NCBI GenBank assembly: GCA_029550345.1
Contig: JAKPHK010000066.1
Span: 18,601 to 82,600 of the forward strand
Source: Pseudomonadota bacterium
Lineage (GTDB): Bacteria > Pseudomonadota > Alphaproteobacteria > Sphingomonadales > Sphingomonadaceae
Reading direction: 5' to 3'
Length of the DNA: 64,000 nt
The notes under the pieces are model-generated. The model saw only the letters and a list, made by a program, of their open reading frames with translations, ran no database searches and had not been told where the DNA came from. Shown here piece by piece: positions 29,614 through 38,563 of the stretch. A program made the position numbers and the translations under genes. The first letter of the stretch is position 1, and each line of letters begins with the position of its first letter.

Positions 29614-30960
29614 TCAGTAGTTGTAGGCGCGTTCGCCGTGTTCACCCAGATCGAGGCCTTCGCGCTCGACTTCCGGGGTAACCCGCAGGCCGGTCAGGGC
29701 CTTGGCGACGTAGATCGAAACAGTGGTCCCGATCGCGGCCCAGATGATGGTGGTGACAACCGCCAGGAACTGGGTCTTCAGCTGATCAGCCATAACCCAG
29801 TCTTCACCGGCCGGACCGCCCAGAGCGGCCGAATAGACCACACCGGTGCCGATCGCACCGACGATCCCGCCGATGCCGTGAACCCCGAAAGCGTCCAGCG
29901 CATCGTCATAGCCCATCTTGGCCTTGAGCTTGGTCACCGCGAAGTAGCAGATCACCGCAGCCAGGGCACCGAGCACGATCGCGCCAAGCGGACCGGCGTT
30001 ACCGGCAGCCGGAGTCACCGCGACCAGACCGGCGACGATGCCCGAGCAGAAGCCAAGCGCCGAAGGCTTGTGGCCCGAGAGCTTTTCCACGGCCATCCAG
30101 GTCAGGCCCGCGGCAGCAGTGGCGACGAAGGTGTTGATCATCGCCAGACCGGCCGAGCCATTGGCTTCAAGCGCCGAACCGGCGTTGAACCCGAACCAGC
30201 CCACCCACAGCAGGCCAGTGCCGATCCCGGTCATGGTCAGCGAGTGCGGAGCCATGATTTCCTTGCCGTAACCGATACGCTTGCCAAGGATCAGCGCGGC
30301 GACCAGCGCCGAGACACCGGCGTTGATGTGCACCACGGTACCGCCGGCGAAGTCCAGCGCGCCCTTCGCGAAGAACAGGCCGCTGCCTGCCCAGACCATG
30401 TGGGCAACCGGGAAATAGACGATCGTCAGCCAGATCGCGGCAAAGACCATCACCGCCGAGAACTTCATGCGTTCGACCACCGAACCGAGCACCAGCGCCA
30501 CGGTGATCGCGGCGAAGGTCATCTGGAAGCAGACGAAGACATATTCCGGGATCGCCACGCCTTCGCTGAAGGTGGCCGCAGTGCTGTCTGCCCCGACCCC
30601 GGCCAGGAAGGCCTTGTCGAAGTTCGAGATGAACTGCTTGAGGAAGTCGCTCGAATAGTCGTTACCGAACGACATCGAATAGCCGTATGCCACCCAGATC
30701 AGCATCGCCAGGCAGGCAACCGCGCCAACCTGGGTCATCACCGAGAGCATATTCTTGGTCCGCGCCAGGCCGCCATAGAACAGCGCCAGGCCGGGCAGGA
30801 TCATCAGCAGGACCAGCAGCGTGCTGGTCATCATCCAGGCGGTATCGCCCTTATCGACGGTCGGCGCGGCAGCCTCGGCGGCTTCCTGCGCAAAAGCGAC
30901 GGAGGCGGTGAGCAACGAAGCTCCCAACGCACCGGCGCCGCAGAGAAATTTGCGGATCAT
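29614..30960 (-). CDS. amtB: Ammonium transporter
   Basis: A 448-residue Amt/MEP channel with a cleavable signal peptide (MIRKFLCGAGALGASLLTAS, ending in AFA), then 11 expected membrane helices. The twin pore histidines are in GGTVVHINAG and GVHGIGG. It conducts ammonia/ammonium across the inner membrane and is blocked by GlnK when nitrogen is plentiful. The ATG at 30960 is chosen as it begins the signal peptide; the frame runs further upstream through glnK as a shadow. It is 38 bases downstream of glnK in the same operon. Confidence 0.96.
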   Translation of the reverse strand: MIRKFLCGAGALGASLLTASVAFAQEAAEAAAPTVDKGDTAWMMTSTLLVLLMILPGLALFYGGLARTKNMLSVMTQVGAVACLAMLIWVAYGYSMSFGNDYSSDFLKQFISNFDKAFLAGVGADSTAATFSEGVAIPEYVFVCFQMTFAAITVALVLGSVVERMKFSAVMVFAAIWLTIVYFPVAHMVWAGSGLFFAKGALDFAGGTVVHINAGVSALVAALILGKRIGYGKEIMAPHSLTMTGIGTGLLWVGWFGFNAGSALEANGSAGLAMINTFVATAAAGLTWMAVEKLSGHKPSALGFCSGIVAGLVAVTPAAGNAGPLGAIVLGALAAVICYFAVTKLKAKMGYDDALDAFGVHGIGGIVGAIGTGVVYSAALGGPAGEDWVMADQLKTQFLAVVTTIIWAAIGTTVSIYVAKALTGLRVTPEVEREGLDLGEHGERAYNY

Positions 30961-30998
30961 TGTCTGTTCCCTCCTGTTTGAACCAAGGCGATCGGCGC

Positions 30999-31451
<453 letters not shown>

Positions 31452-31494
31452 TTATGAATTGGCAGGCAAAAACGCCTAAGCGTTGCGCAGATGC

Positions 31495-32199
31495 CTAAAT
31501 TTCAGGCAGAGTCAGGCGGGCAAAAACGGGCAGGTGATCCGAAGCCCGCGCCGACAGGGCGGAATGATGCACCCCCGCGCCCACGGCCGCCCAGTCCTGT
31601 GAAATCACGATCCGATCGAGCTGGGCGACCGGCTGGCGCGACGGAAAGGACCGCCCCGGTGCCAGCACCCGCCAGGGCGCCTGGAATTCACGCAGCGCCC
31701 CGCCATGCTGCGCCCATTCGTTGAGATCCCCCATCAGCACCGCCGGACAGGGCGGCCCGCACCGCTCGACATGAGCCAGGATCGTGCGGAGCTGCTGGCG
31801 GCGGCGCAGGCCGGACAGGTCAAGGTGCATCCCGACCACGCGCACCCGGTGACCACCGATCAGCAGATCGGCGCGCACCGCCCCGCGCGGCTCCAGCGTG
31901 GGAAGCGGCACCATGCCCGCCTCGATCACGCTGACGCCGCGTTTCACCAGCAGCGCATTGCCGTGCCAGCCGATCGAATCCGGCCGATGGTTGAGCGGCA
32001 CCGCGCGGTAGTGTGAAAGATCGTCGAGCAGATCGCGCGGCAGCACGCTTTCACGCTTGCCGAAACGCCGGTCGGCCTCTTGCAGCGCCACAACGTCGGC
32101 ATCGATCTCATGCAGCACCGCCAGAATCCGTTCCGGATCGCGCCGCCGGTCAAGCCCCACCGCCTTGTGGATGTTGTAGCTGGCGAAGGTCAGTTCCAC
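31495..32199 (-). CDS. Endonuclease/exonuclease/phosphatase family protein
   Basis: A 234-residue EEP-fold hydrolase starting at GTG 32199 (MELTFASYNIHKAVGLDRRRDP). Active-site motifs are SYNIHKA, ALQEAD (metal-binding Glu), GMHLDLS, MGDLNEW (Asp and Asn), and SDHLPVFA with the terminal His. This set fits a metal-dependent phosphodiesterase, either a nuclease or a lipid phosphatase; the substrate is unknown. It starts eight bases after the prfC stop and is likely co-transcribed with it. Confidence 0.88.
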   Translation of the reverse strand: MELTFASYNIHKAVGLDRRRDPERILAVLHEIDADVVALQEADRRFGKRESVLPRDLLDDLSHYRAVPLNHRPDSIGWHGNALLVKRGVSVIEAGMVPLPTLEPRGAVRADLLIGGHRVRVVGMHLDLSGLRRRQQLRTILAHVERCGPPCPAVLMGDLNEWAQHGGALREFQAPWRVLAPGRSFPSRQPVAQLDRIVISQDWAAVGAGVHHSALSARASDHLPVFARLTLPEI

Positions 32200-32206
32200 G
32201 CCGGGC

Positions 32207-33742
32207 CTAGCGTTCCTTGGTCGCGGAAAACACCAGATCGGGGTTCTTTTCCTGCTGATAGCTGACGTCCCAGGCACTGCGGGCCATGAACACCGGATCG
32301 CCATCGCGGTCCTTGGCCAGGTTCGATTTGTTGAAATCGGCGAACTGCTTGAGCGCAGCATCCGGTCCCTTGAGCCAGCGTGCGGTATCGAAGGGCGCGG
32401 CCTCAAGCACCGCCTCGACCTTGTATTCCGCCTCAAGCCGCGAAATCAGCACGTCGAGCTGAAGTTGCCCGACCACGCCGACGATCCACTGTCCGCCAAT
32501 TTCCGGGTAGAACACCTGGATCACGCCCTCTTCGGAAAGATCGTCGAGCGCCTTCCGGAGTTGCTTGGTTTTGGTCGGGTCCTTGAGCGCAACGCGGCGC
32601 AGGATTTCCGGGGCGAAATTGGGCAGGCCGGTGAAACGGACCTTGTTGCTTTCGCTCAGGGTGTCCCCCACCCGCAGCGTGCCATGGTTGGGAATGCCAA
32701 CGATGTCGCCCGGCTCGGCCGTATCGGCGATCGCGCGGTCCTGGGCAAAGAACAGGATCGGCGAATGGATCGCGACCGGCTTGCCAAGTGCCGATGGTGT
32801 GAGCTTCATGCCGCGCTTGAAGGTACCTGAAACCAGCCGCATGAAGGCGATCCGGTCACGGTGCTGGGGGTCCATGTTGGCCTGGACCTTGAAGATGAAG
32901 CCGGTCACTTCCTTGCCCGAAGGCTCGATCGTGCCCTGCTCGCTCGGCTGCGGACGCGGCGGCGGAGCGTATTTCGCGATCGCATCGATCAGCTCCGCCA
33001 CCCCGAAGTTCTTGAGCGCTGAACCAAAATAGACCGGGGTCATATCACCATGGCGATAAGCGACCGGATCGAACTCCCCGTAACCGGCCTGGGCCAGTTC
33101 GATCTCCTCGGCGATTTCGGCGGGAATATCGGCGGGAGGTTCACGCAGGCCGAGGAATTCGCGGCTGTCACCCTCGGGCCGGCTGATCGTATCGGTCGCG
33201 AAATCGAGCACGCCCCTGAATTCGCCGCCCATTCCGATCGGCCAGGACATCGGCACCACATCCAGCGCGAGGGCATCGGCCACTTCGTCAAGCGTTTCGA
33301 AAACCGAGCGCCCTTCGCGATCGACCTTGTTGACGAAAGTGATGATCGGCACCGAACGCAGGCGGCAAACCTCGAACAACTTGCGGGTCTGCGGCTCGAT
33401 CCCCTTGGCCGCGTCGATCACCATGATCGCCGAATCCACCGCCGTCAGCGTGCGATAGGTGTCTTCGGAAAAATCCTCGTGCCCCGGGGTGTCGAGCAGA
33501 TTGAAGGTTATGACGCTGCCGTCGGGATTGGCCTTCTCGAAGGTCATCACGCTGGATGTGACCGAGATCCCGCGCTGCTGTTCGATCTTCATCCAGTCCG
33601 AACGCGCCCGCCGCGCCGCACCACGCGCCTTGACCTCGCCCGCCAGGTGGATCGCGCCGCCTTGCAGCAGCAGCTTTTCTGTAAGCGTGGTTTTCCCCGC
33701 GTCGGGGTGGGAAATGATGGCAAAGGTGCGGCGATTGGACAT
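32207..33742 (-). CDS. prfC: Peptide chain release factor 3
   Basis: A 511-residue translational GTPase that recycles RF1/RF2 after termination. G1 is SHPDAGKTTLTEKLLL, the switch region carries QQRGISVTSS, G3 is DTPGHEDFSEDTYR, and G4 is NKVDREGR. The C-terminal RF3 domain follows (QWIVGVVGQLQLDVL). It is the first gene of a two-gene operon with the EEP hydrolase. Confidence 0.96.
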   Translation of the reverse strand: MSNRRTFAIISHPDAGKTTLTEKLLLQGGAIHLAGEVKARGAARRARSDWMKIEQQRGISVTSSVMTFEKANPDGSVITFNLLDTPGHEDFSEDTYRTLTAVDSAIMVIDAAKGIEPQTRKLFEVCRLRSVPIITFVNKVDREGRSVFETLDEVADALALDVVPMSWPIGMGGEFRGVLDFATDTISRPEGDSREFLGLREPPADIPAEIAEEIELAQAGYGEFDPVAYRHGDMTPVYFGSALKNFGVAELIDAIAKYAPPPRPQPSEQGTIEPSGKEVTGFIFKVQANMDPQHRDRIAFMRLVSGTFKRGMKLTPSALGKPVAIHSPILFFAQDRAIADTAEPGDIVGIPNHGTLRVGDTLSESNKVRFTGLPNFAPEILRRVALKDPTKTKQLRKALDDLSEEGVIQVFYPEIGGQWIVGVVGQLQLDVLISRLEAEYKVEAVLEAAPFDTARWLKGPDAALKQFADFNKSNLAKDRDGDPVFMARSAWDVSYQQEKNPDLVFSATKER

Positions 33743-33801
33743 GGCGCCGCCGCATAGCGGGGGTTGGGGGCAATGTCACCGCCCAACCCTCGCCGCGCGA
33801 T

Positions 33802-34680
33802 CTACATTCCGTCGAGCCCCTTGCTGACCAGCACGTTGACCGAAACCCGGCGGTTCTGGGCGCGGCCTTCGGGAGTCGAATTGTCGGCCAGTGGATCGGC
33901 CTCGGCCATCCCGGTCGGGGTCAGCATCCGATAGGGCTTCCACTTGCAGACCTGCTGCAGGTAGTTGATCACCGCCCCGGCGCGCTTTTCGCTGAGTACC
34001 TGGTTGTATTCATCACTGCCGACCGAATCGGTATAGCCCACCACCAGGATCATCGCGTTGTCCATCCGGTCCGCATCGTTGGCGGCGGTGCACAGTTCAG
34101 CCTTTGCCTGGGGCGAGATCACCCATTTGCCGGTATCGAAATAGACGTTGGTGGTGCTCTTGATGTTGTATTTGTCGATATCGGCCATCCGGCTGCGCAG
34201 CGCCTCGGTCGCCGCACTCTGTTCGGCGAAGCCCTGAGCAGTGCCCTGGCGGATCATGTTGGCGGTCTTCATGTCGCTGGCCTTGAAGCTGACCTGGCTG
34301 GCATAGAGCCCATCGGCGCCCTGCACGGTCTTTACCGTCACCGGCAGGCCGTTGATCAGCATATCGGTGGTGAACTTGCCCTTGCCGCCGAACAGACCAC
34401 CGCTGCCCTTGACCTTGGTGGTTTCAGCAAGGGTGATCACGGTGCTGGTGCCATCGGCCCCGGTGACCTTGATCTTGTCATCCTTGCGGGCGGAAATGAC
34501 GCCCTTGACCTCGGGGCCGGCCGGCAATGTCGAGATATCGACAGGCGCAACCACGGTGATACTGGCATTGCCATTCGCGCTGGGCAGCTCCCCCTGCTGC
34601 GCCAGTACGTTTGTGGAAAGCGGCAGCGCCAGCAGCGCAAGCACGGACAAAGCCCCCGATTTCGCGGTAATCACAGCCAC
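33802..34680 (-). CDS. OmpA-family peptidoglycan-associated protein
   Basis: A 292-residue protein with GTG start behind AAGGAG. It has a signal peptide (to about residue 28, LSTNVLAQ), a middle domain of DUF5666 type (VKGVISARKDDKIKVTGADG), and a C-terminal OmpA domain with VYFDTGKWVISPQAKAEL, GYTDSVGSDEYNQVLSEKRA and NRRVSVNV. The OmpA domain should bind peptidoglycan. There is no N-terminal barrel, so it is probably a periplasmic linker rather than a porin. Confidence 0.88.
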   Translation of the reverse strand: MAVITAKSGALSVLALLALPLSTNVLAQQGELPSANGNASITVVAPVDISTLPAGPEVKGVISARKDDKIKVTGADGTSTVITLAETTKVKGSGGLFGGKGKFTTDMLINGLPVTVKTVQGADGLYASQVSFKASDMKTANMIRQGTAQGFAEQSAATEALRSRMADIDKYNIKSTTNVYFDTGKWVISPQAKAELCTAANDADRMDNAMILVVGYTDSVGSDEYNQVLSEKRAGAVINYLQQVCKWKPYRMLTPTGMAEADPLADNSTPEGRAQNRRVSVNVLVSKGLDGM

Positions 34681-34813
34681 AACCCTACTCCTTCTGATCG
34701 CCGTAACCGGCAGTTGCGGGGGAAAAGGTTTATGGCCGCCACGCTGTCAATACAGCGGAGCCAATTGTGCGGCTGGCTTGAGCCGATGGTGCGGCGAACC
34801 GAAGACGCCGGGC

Positions 34814-35476
34814 CTAAACCAGCCCGTTCTTAAGCAGCGCATTGGCCTTGGTCGCTACGTCTTCCAGTCCGGTTTCGGTATCCATTACGCCAAAACGCAG
34901 ACCCAGAAACACGTTCATGCCCATGATCGCCCAGGCGTGAACCTCGCTGGGTTCAACCGCCAGTTCGCCCCGCAGATGCGCAGCCTGAAGGCGCTCGAGA
35001 ATGCGGTTTGCGGTGTTGGCGTAATGAGCCCGCCAGTCTTCCGGGGCGACGAATTCGGCTTCGTCGATGATCCGGTAGATTTCCTTATGCTGGCGCGCAA
35101 ACCGCAGGAAGGCTTTCAGCGCGACGCCCTCGGCCGCGATGCCATCGCCGTCATGGGTGCCCAGCACCGGGGCGACGAAATCGCGGACCCGGCCGCTCAT
35201 GTCGTTGACCAGCGCCTTGAACAGCGCCTCCTTGCTTTCGAAATAGGTGTAGAAACTGCCCAGCGCGACCCCGGCGCGAATCGTGATCGACACGATCGAG
35301 CTTTCGTGAAAGCCCTTTTCTCCAAACTCTGCCGCCGCCGCATCAAGGATTGCGCGCTGGGTCCGTCGCCCCCGTTCGGTGCGCGGAGTCCGTAGCTGTC
35401 CGGTGCCGCCTGCAGCGTCCACTCGCTTTGCCCTTCTGCCGGCCGCTACTGTTGCAGCCGTGCCACGATTTCGCAC
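34814..35476 (-). CDS. TetR/AcrR-family regulator
   Basis: A 220-residue repressor with GTG start. After a low-complexity basic N-terminus, the DNA-binding domain is RTQRAILDAAAAEFGEKGFH then VSITIRAGVALGSFYTYFESKEALF. The C-terminal ligand domain is not assignable. It is divergent from the TonB-dependent receptor, and an inverted repeat sits in the shared gap, so it most likely controls that receptor and itself. Confidence 0.9.
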   Translation of the reverse strand: MRNRGTAATVAAGRRAKRVDAAGGTGQLRTPRTERGRRTQRAILDAAAAEFGEKGFHESSIVSITIRAGVALGSFYTYFESKEALFKALVNDMSGRVRDFVAPVLGTHDGDGIAAEGVALKAFLRFARQHKEIYRIIDEAEFVAPEDWRAHYANTANRILERLQAAHLRGELAVEPSEVHAWAIMGMNVFLGLRFGVMDTETGLEDVATKANALLKNGLV

Positions 35477-35510
35477 TTTCGTTCACTCCCCTCGCCCCGG
35501 CAAGCATAAC

Positions 35511-35534
35511 AAAGTTGAAAGTTGGTTCAACTTT
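35511..35534. promoter_or_regulatory. Inverted repeat, candidate TetR operator
   Basis: AAAGTTGAA at 35511-35519 and TTCAACTTT at 35526-35534 are perfect 9-bp arms around a six-base spacer, in the gap between the divergent TetR gene and the TonB-receptor gene. A TATATA sequence follows immediately and may be part of the -10 region of the receptor promoter, so binding here would block transcription. Confidence 0.7.
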
Positions 35535-35600
35535 TATATAAGCGCCCTCAGGAGCCCGCTGCCATAGAAGTGCGGGGTGGAATTTTTGGGAGGAGAACCC

Positions 35601-37925
35601 ATGCGTAAAACTGCATTACTTTGCCGCGCGTCGCTTGTTGCCAGCGCATTCGTCGGCTTCACCGCCGCACCGGCCCATGCCCAGGACGCCGATGCCGCCG
35701 CCGAAGACGATACTATCGTCGTTGTTGCGCGCCGGATCGAAGAGCGGATCACGGATGTTCCGGTTGCAATCACCGCGATGAACCAGGCCCAACTGGAACG
35801 GCAGGGCGCCAACACGCTGGCCGGAATCCAGGGCGCGGTCCCCAACGTCAACGTGGTTCAGGGGCGCGGCTCATCCAGCTCCGCCAATATGTTCATTCGC
35901 GGCATCGGCCAGCCTGATGCACTTCAGACTTTCGACCCGGCTGTCGGCATCTATGTTGACGGCGTCTACTTCAGCCGTATCCAGGGCGCCTTGCTGAACC
36001 TGTTCGATGTCCAGCGGGTCGAGGTTCTGCGCGGGCCGCAGGGTACGCTCTATGGCAAGAATACCATCGGCGGCGCCGTGAACGTAGTTTCGCGGAAGCC
36101 GGACCTCGATACGCTGAAGGGCGAAGCGGCGTTTACCTACGGCGAATACAATGAGACCACGGCCAAGGGCTATGTCAGCGCCCCGCTGGTGCCGGGCAAG
36201 GTCGCGTTGTCGCTGGCCGGTGTTTATGACAATCGTGACGGGATCGTAACCGATCCGTTGACCGGCAAGAAGTACAACGATCGCAACAACCTCAGCGGAC
36301 GGGCCATTCTGCGGGCCCAGGCGGCCGACAATGTCGAAATCCTTCTGTCGGGCGATTATACCAAGCAGCGTAACGATCTGACGCTCGGCTATGCCACGGC
36401 TTCGCTGGTCGGTTTCGACTATAATGCGACCTTCACCGCTGCCACGCCGTTTGTCATTGCGACAGCCGAACCCTATGGCCCCTATGACTACAAGGCTTCG
36501 ACCAGCTTTACCAACGGCGAAGGCCAGCAGCTGGACCATTGGGGGGCTTCGGGAACGATCAACGTTGACCTTTCGGACGGCCTGCAGTTCAGCTCGATCA
36601 CGGCTTATCGCCGTCTGCTGTCGAAGAACTACGTCGATATCGATGCAACCCAAGCTCAGCTTGGAGACGTTTACGTTGATGTCCGCCAGCACCAGTTCAG
36701 CCAGGAACTTCAGCTCAAGCTCAACACCAAAAAGCTGAAGGGAGTCTTTGGCGTTTACTTCCTCAACGAGCACATCAACTCGCATCAGGAAGCCTATGCC
36801 AACAGCTATCTGCGCTATGTCGGTACGCCACTGAATTTCATCCGGACCATCGACGATGAGCAAGACACCAAGAGCTATGCCGCGTTCGGTCAGCTGAGCT
36901 ACGCGCTGTCGGACCAGCTTTCGGTCACTGCAGGGCTGCGCTACACCCACGAAACCAAGCAGTATTACCGCACCACCACGGCAACCACCAGCCTTGGGAC
37001 TACACCGCTGCTGGTTTCGACCTTTACCTTCCCCAACAGCCTGCCCGCGCCCAACAACGCGATCAACACCGTGAGCTTCGATGCCTGGACCCCCATGGCG
37101 TCGCTCAGCTACAAGCCGAGCGAGAACGTCATGTTCTACGCTTCCGCAAGCCGCGGTTTCAAATCCGGTGGATTTAATGGCCGCGCCAACTCGCTGGCGG
37201 ACCTGACGCAGTCAGTGAACGGCAGCAATGTCCTCGTCACCACTTTCCGCCCTGAAAGCGTCTGGACCTATGAATTCGGTGCGAAGGGAACGTTCGCCGA
37301 TGGCAAGATCGCCTTCGCTGCAAACGTTTTCCGCAGCGACTACAAGGATTTCCAGGCCCGCGTTGGCGGCGGTAATACCGGCCTGACTGGTGGCAGCTTC
37401 CCGGTTCTCAACGCCGGTAAACTCCGCATTCAGGGCATTGAATTCGAAGCGATGGTCAAGCCCTGGAAGGGCATGACGCTGAATGCCTCGTTGGGCTATC
37501 TGGATGCCAAGTACCTCGAGTTCAACGACGGCCGTCGTGCACCGGCGTTTTCGTGCAACCCGACCGGCACCGCGATCGTGTGTCAGCCGGCTTTCGCGCC
37601 GCCGATCACCTTCCGCGCTGGTGCCGAGCAGCGGCTGCCGCTGGGCGATACGGCCAGCCTGGTCATCGGCGGTGATATCCGTGTGGTCGACAAGCACTGG
37701 CTCTCGGTCGACAATCGTGCGGGCCTGTTCGAGGACGGTTACACTCTGGGCAACATCTATGCCCAGATCGATTTCGACAAGTTCTACCTGCGCGGCACGG
37801 TCAAGAACGTCGGGAACGTCGTCTACAAGACCGATGGGCAAGAGTTCAGTTCGGTCGGCAACATTCAGACCGTGTACTATGGCGATCCCCGCACCTGGCA
37901 GGTCACTGTAGGCGTTCGCTTCTAA
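35601..37925 (+). CDS. TonB-dependent receptor
   Basis: A 774-residue outer-membrane active transporter. It has a signal peptide (MRKTALLCRASLVASAFVGF, to about residue 27), a TonB-box-like DDTIVVVA, a plug domain (VPVAITAMNQAQLERQGANT, RVEVLRGPQGTLYGKNTIGG), and a 22-strand barrel ending in TVGVRF. AGGAG lies before the ATG. The substrate is unknown; sphingomonads have many such receptors for siderophores, glycans or aromatic compounds. It is probably regulated by the divergent TetR protein. Confidence 0.94.
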   Translation: MRKTALLCRASLVASAFVGFTAAPAHAQDADAAAEDDTIVVVARRIEERITDVPVAITAMNQAQLERQGANTLAGIQGAVPNVNVVQGRGSSSSANMFIRGIGQPDALQTFDPAVGIYVDGVYFSRIQGALLNLFDVQRVEVLRGPQGTLYGKNTIGGAVNVVSRKPDLDTLKGEAAFTYGEYNETTAKGYVSAPLVPGKVALSLAGVYDNRDGIVTDPLTGKKYNDRNNLSGRAILRAQAADNVEILLSGDYTKQRNDLTLGYATASLVGFDYNATFTAATPFVIATAEPYGPYDYKASTSFTNGEGQQLDHWGASGTINVDLSDGLQFSSITAYRRLLSKNYVDIDATQAQLGDVYVDVRQHQFSQELQLKLNTKKLKGVFGVYFLNEHINSHQEAYANSYLRYVGTPLNFIRTIDDEQDTKSYAAFGQLSYALSDQLSVTAGLRYTHETKQYYRTTTATTSLGTTPLLVSTFTFPNSLPAPNNAINTVSFDAWTPMASLSYKPSENVMFYASASRGFKSGGFNGRANSLADLTQSVNGSNVLVTTFRPESVWTYEFGAKGTFADGKIAFAANVFRSDYKDFQARVGGGNTGLTGGSFPVLNAGKLRIQGIEFEAMVKPWKGMTLNASLGYLDAKYLEFNDGRRAPAFSCNPTGTAIVCQPAFAPPITFRAGAEQRLPLGDTASLVIGGDIRVVDKHWLSVDNRAGLFEDGYTLGNIYAQIDFDKFYLRGTVKNVGNVVYKTDGQEFSSVGNIQTVYYGDPRTWQVTVGVRF

Positions 37926-37940
37926 GAATCCTCCCTGTCA

Positions 37941-37960
37941 GGTCCGCCGCAAGGCGGGCC
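37941..37960 (+). terminator. GNRA-loop hairpin after the TonB receptor
   Basis: GGTCCGCC-GCAA-GGCGGGCC forms an eight-bp stem closed by a GCAA tetraloop, 16 bases after the receptor stop. It lacks a T-run and probably supports the terminator that follows. Confidence 0.45.
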
Positions 37961-37976
37961 GGCAACACACCTTCCG

Positions 37977-38014
37977 GCGCTGGCCTCCCCCAAAGGAGGT
38001 CAGCGCATTTTTTT
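37977..38014 (+). terminator. Intrinsic terminator of the TonB receptor, overlapping smr
   Basis: GCGCTGGCCTCC at 37977-37988 pairs with GGAGGTCAGCGC at 37995-38006 (one G-U pair), with a six-base loop and then ATTTTTTT to 38014. The 3' arm and T-run lie within the last codons of the convergent smr gene: the T-run encodes the Lys-Lys before its final Met-Arg. Confidence 0.88.
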
Positions 38015-38563
38015 GAGGATCACATAAACCGCGCCCGGCCCTCCATGCCTGCGGTGGGCGCCGCGCACGGCGGCAATACGGTGAGCATGAGTGCCGTGGG
38101 CCAGCCAGTCGATCAGCTTGGCCCGGATCGCGCCGCGCTGCCCGCCGCGATCGGCGGCTTCAACCGGGCGCGGCTTGCCGGTGATCACCAGTATCACCCG
38201 CGCGCCCAGTGCCACGGCCTGAGCCAGACCGTGTTCAAGCCGCGAATGCGCCGCATCAAGGCTGTGCCCGTGCAGATCCAGCGTGAAATCGGGATCGACA
38301 CCGCTGCGCCCCAGTTTCCGTTCCCACGATCCGTCCAGCCCATGCCGGTCCAGCGGGCGCACCGGCTCGGCGCGCTTGGGCGGCACGGCAGGGGTGATCG
38401 CGGACGCCGGATTGCGCTGGGTGCGAACCGGCGGAGCGGGTGGGCGATCCGGCGCAGGCGCCATCGGCTCGGCTTTGGAAGGCGGACGCAACGGCTTCAC
38501 CGTGCGAGCGACGCGGTTCCACAGCTCCGCCTCTTCGTGGGACAGACCGCGCGGCGGGCGCAT
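38000..38563 (-). CDS. Smr-domain protein
   Basis: A 187-residue protein. A Pro-rich, probably disordered stretch (about residues 28-70) is followed by the Smr/MutS2 C-terminal nuclease-like domain: FTLDLHGHSLDAAHSRL, VILVITGKPR and VRGAHRRHGGPGAVYVILKK. DLHG is the hallmark of the family, which includes RNA or DNA nucleases. The ATG at 38563 overlaps the mltA stop by one base, so it is the last gene of the Tim44-mltA-smr operon. Confidence 0.88.
   Translation of the reverse strand: MRPPRGLSHEEAELWNRVARTVKPLRPPSKAEPMAPAPDRPPAPPVRTQRNPASAITPAVPPKRAEPVRPLDRHGLDGSWERKLGRSGVDPDFTLDLHGHSLDAAHSRLEHGLAQAVALGARVILVITGKPRPVEAADRGGQRGAIRAKLIDWLAHGTHAHRIAAVRGAHRRHGGPGAVYVILKKMR

Noticed and set aside
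29383..30981. A 532-residue open frame on the plus strand opposite amtB
   Set aside because: It is antisense to a clear ammonium transporter and consists of His/Arg/Gln-rich sequence without motifs.
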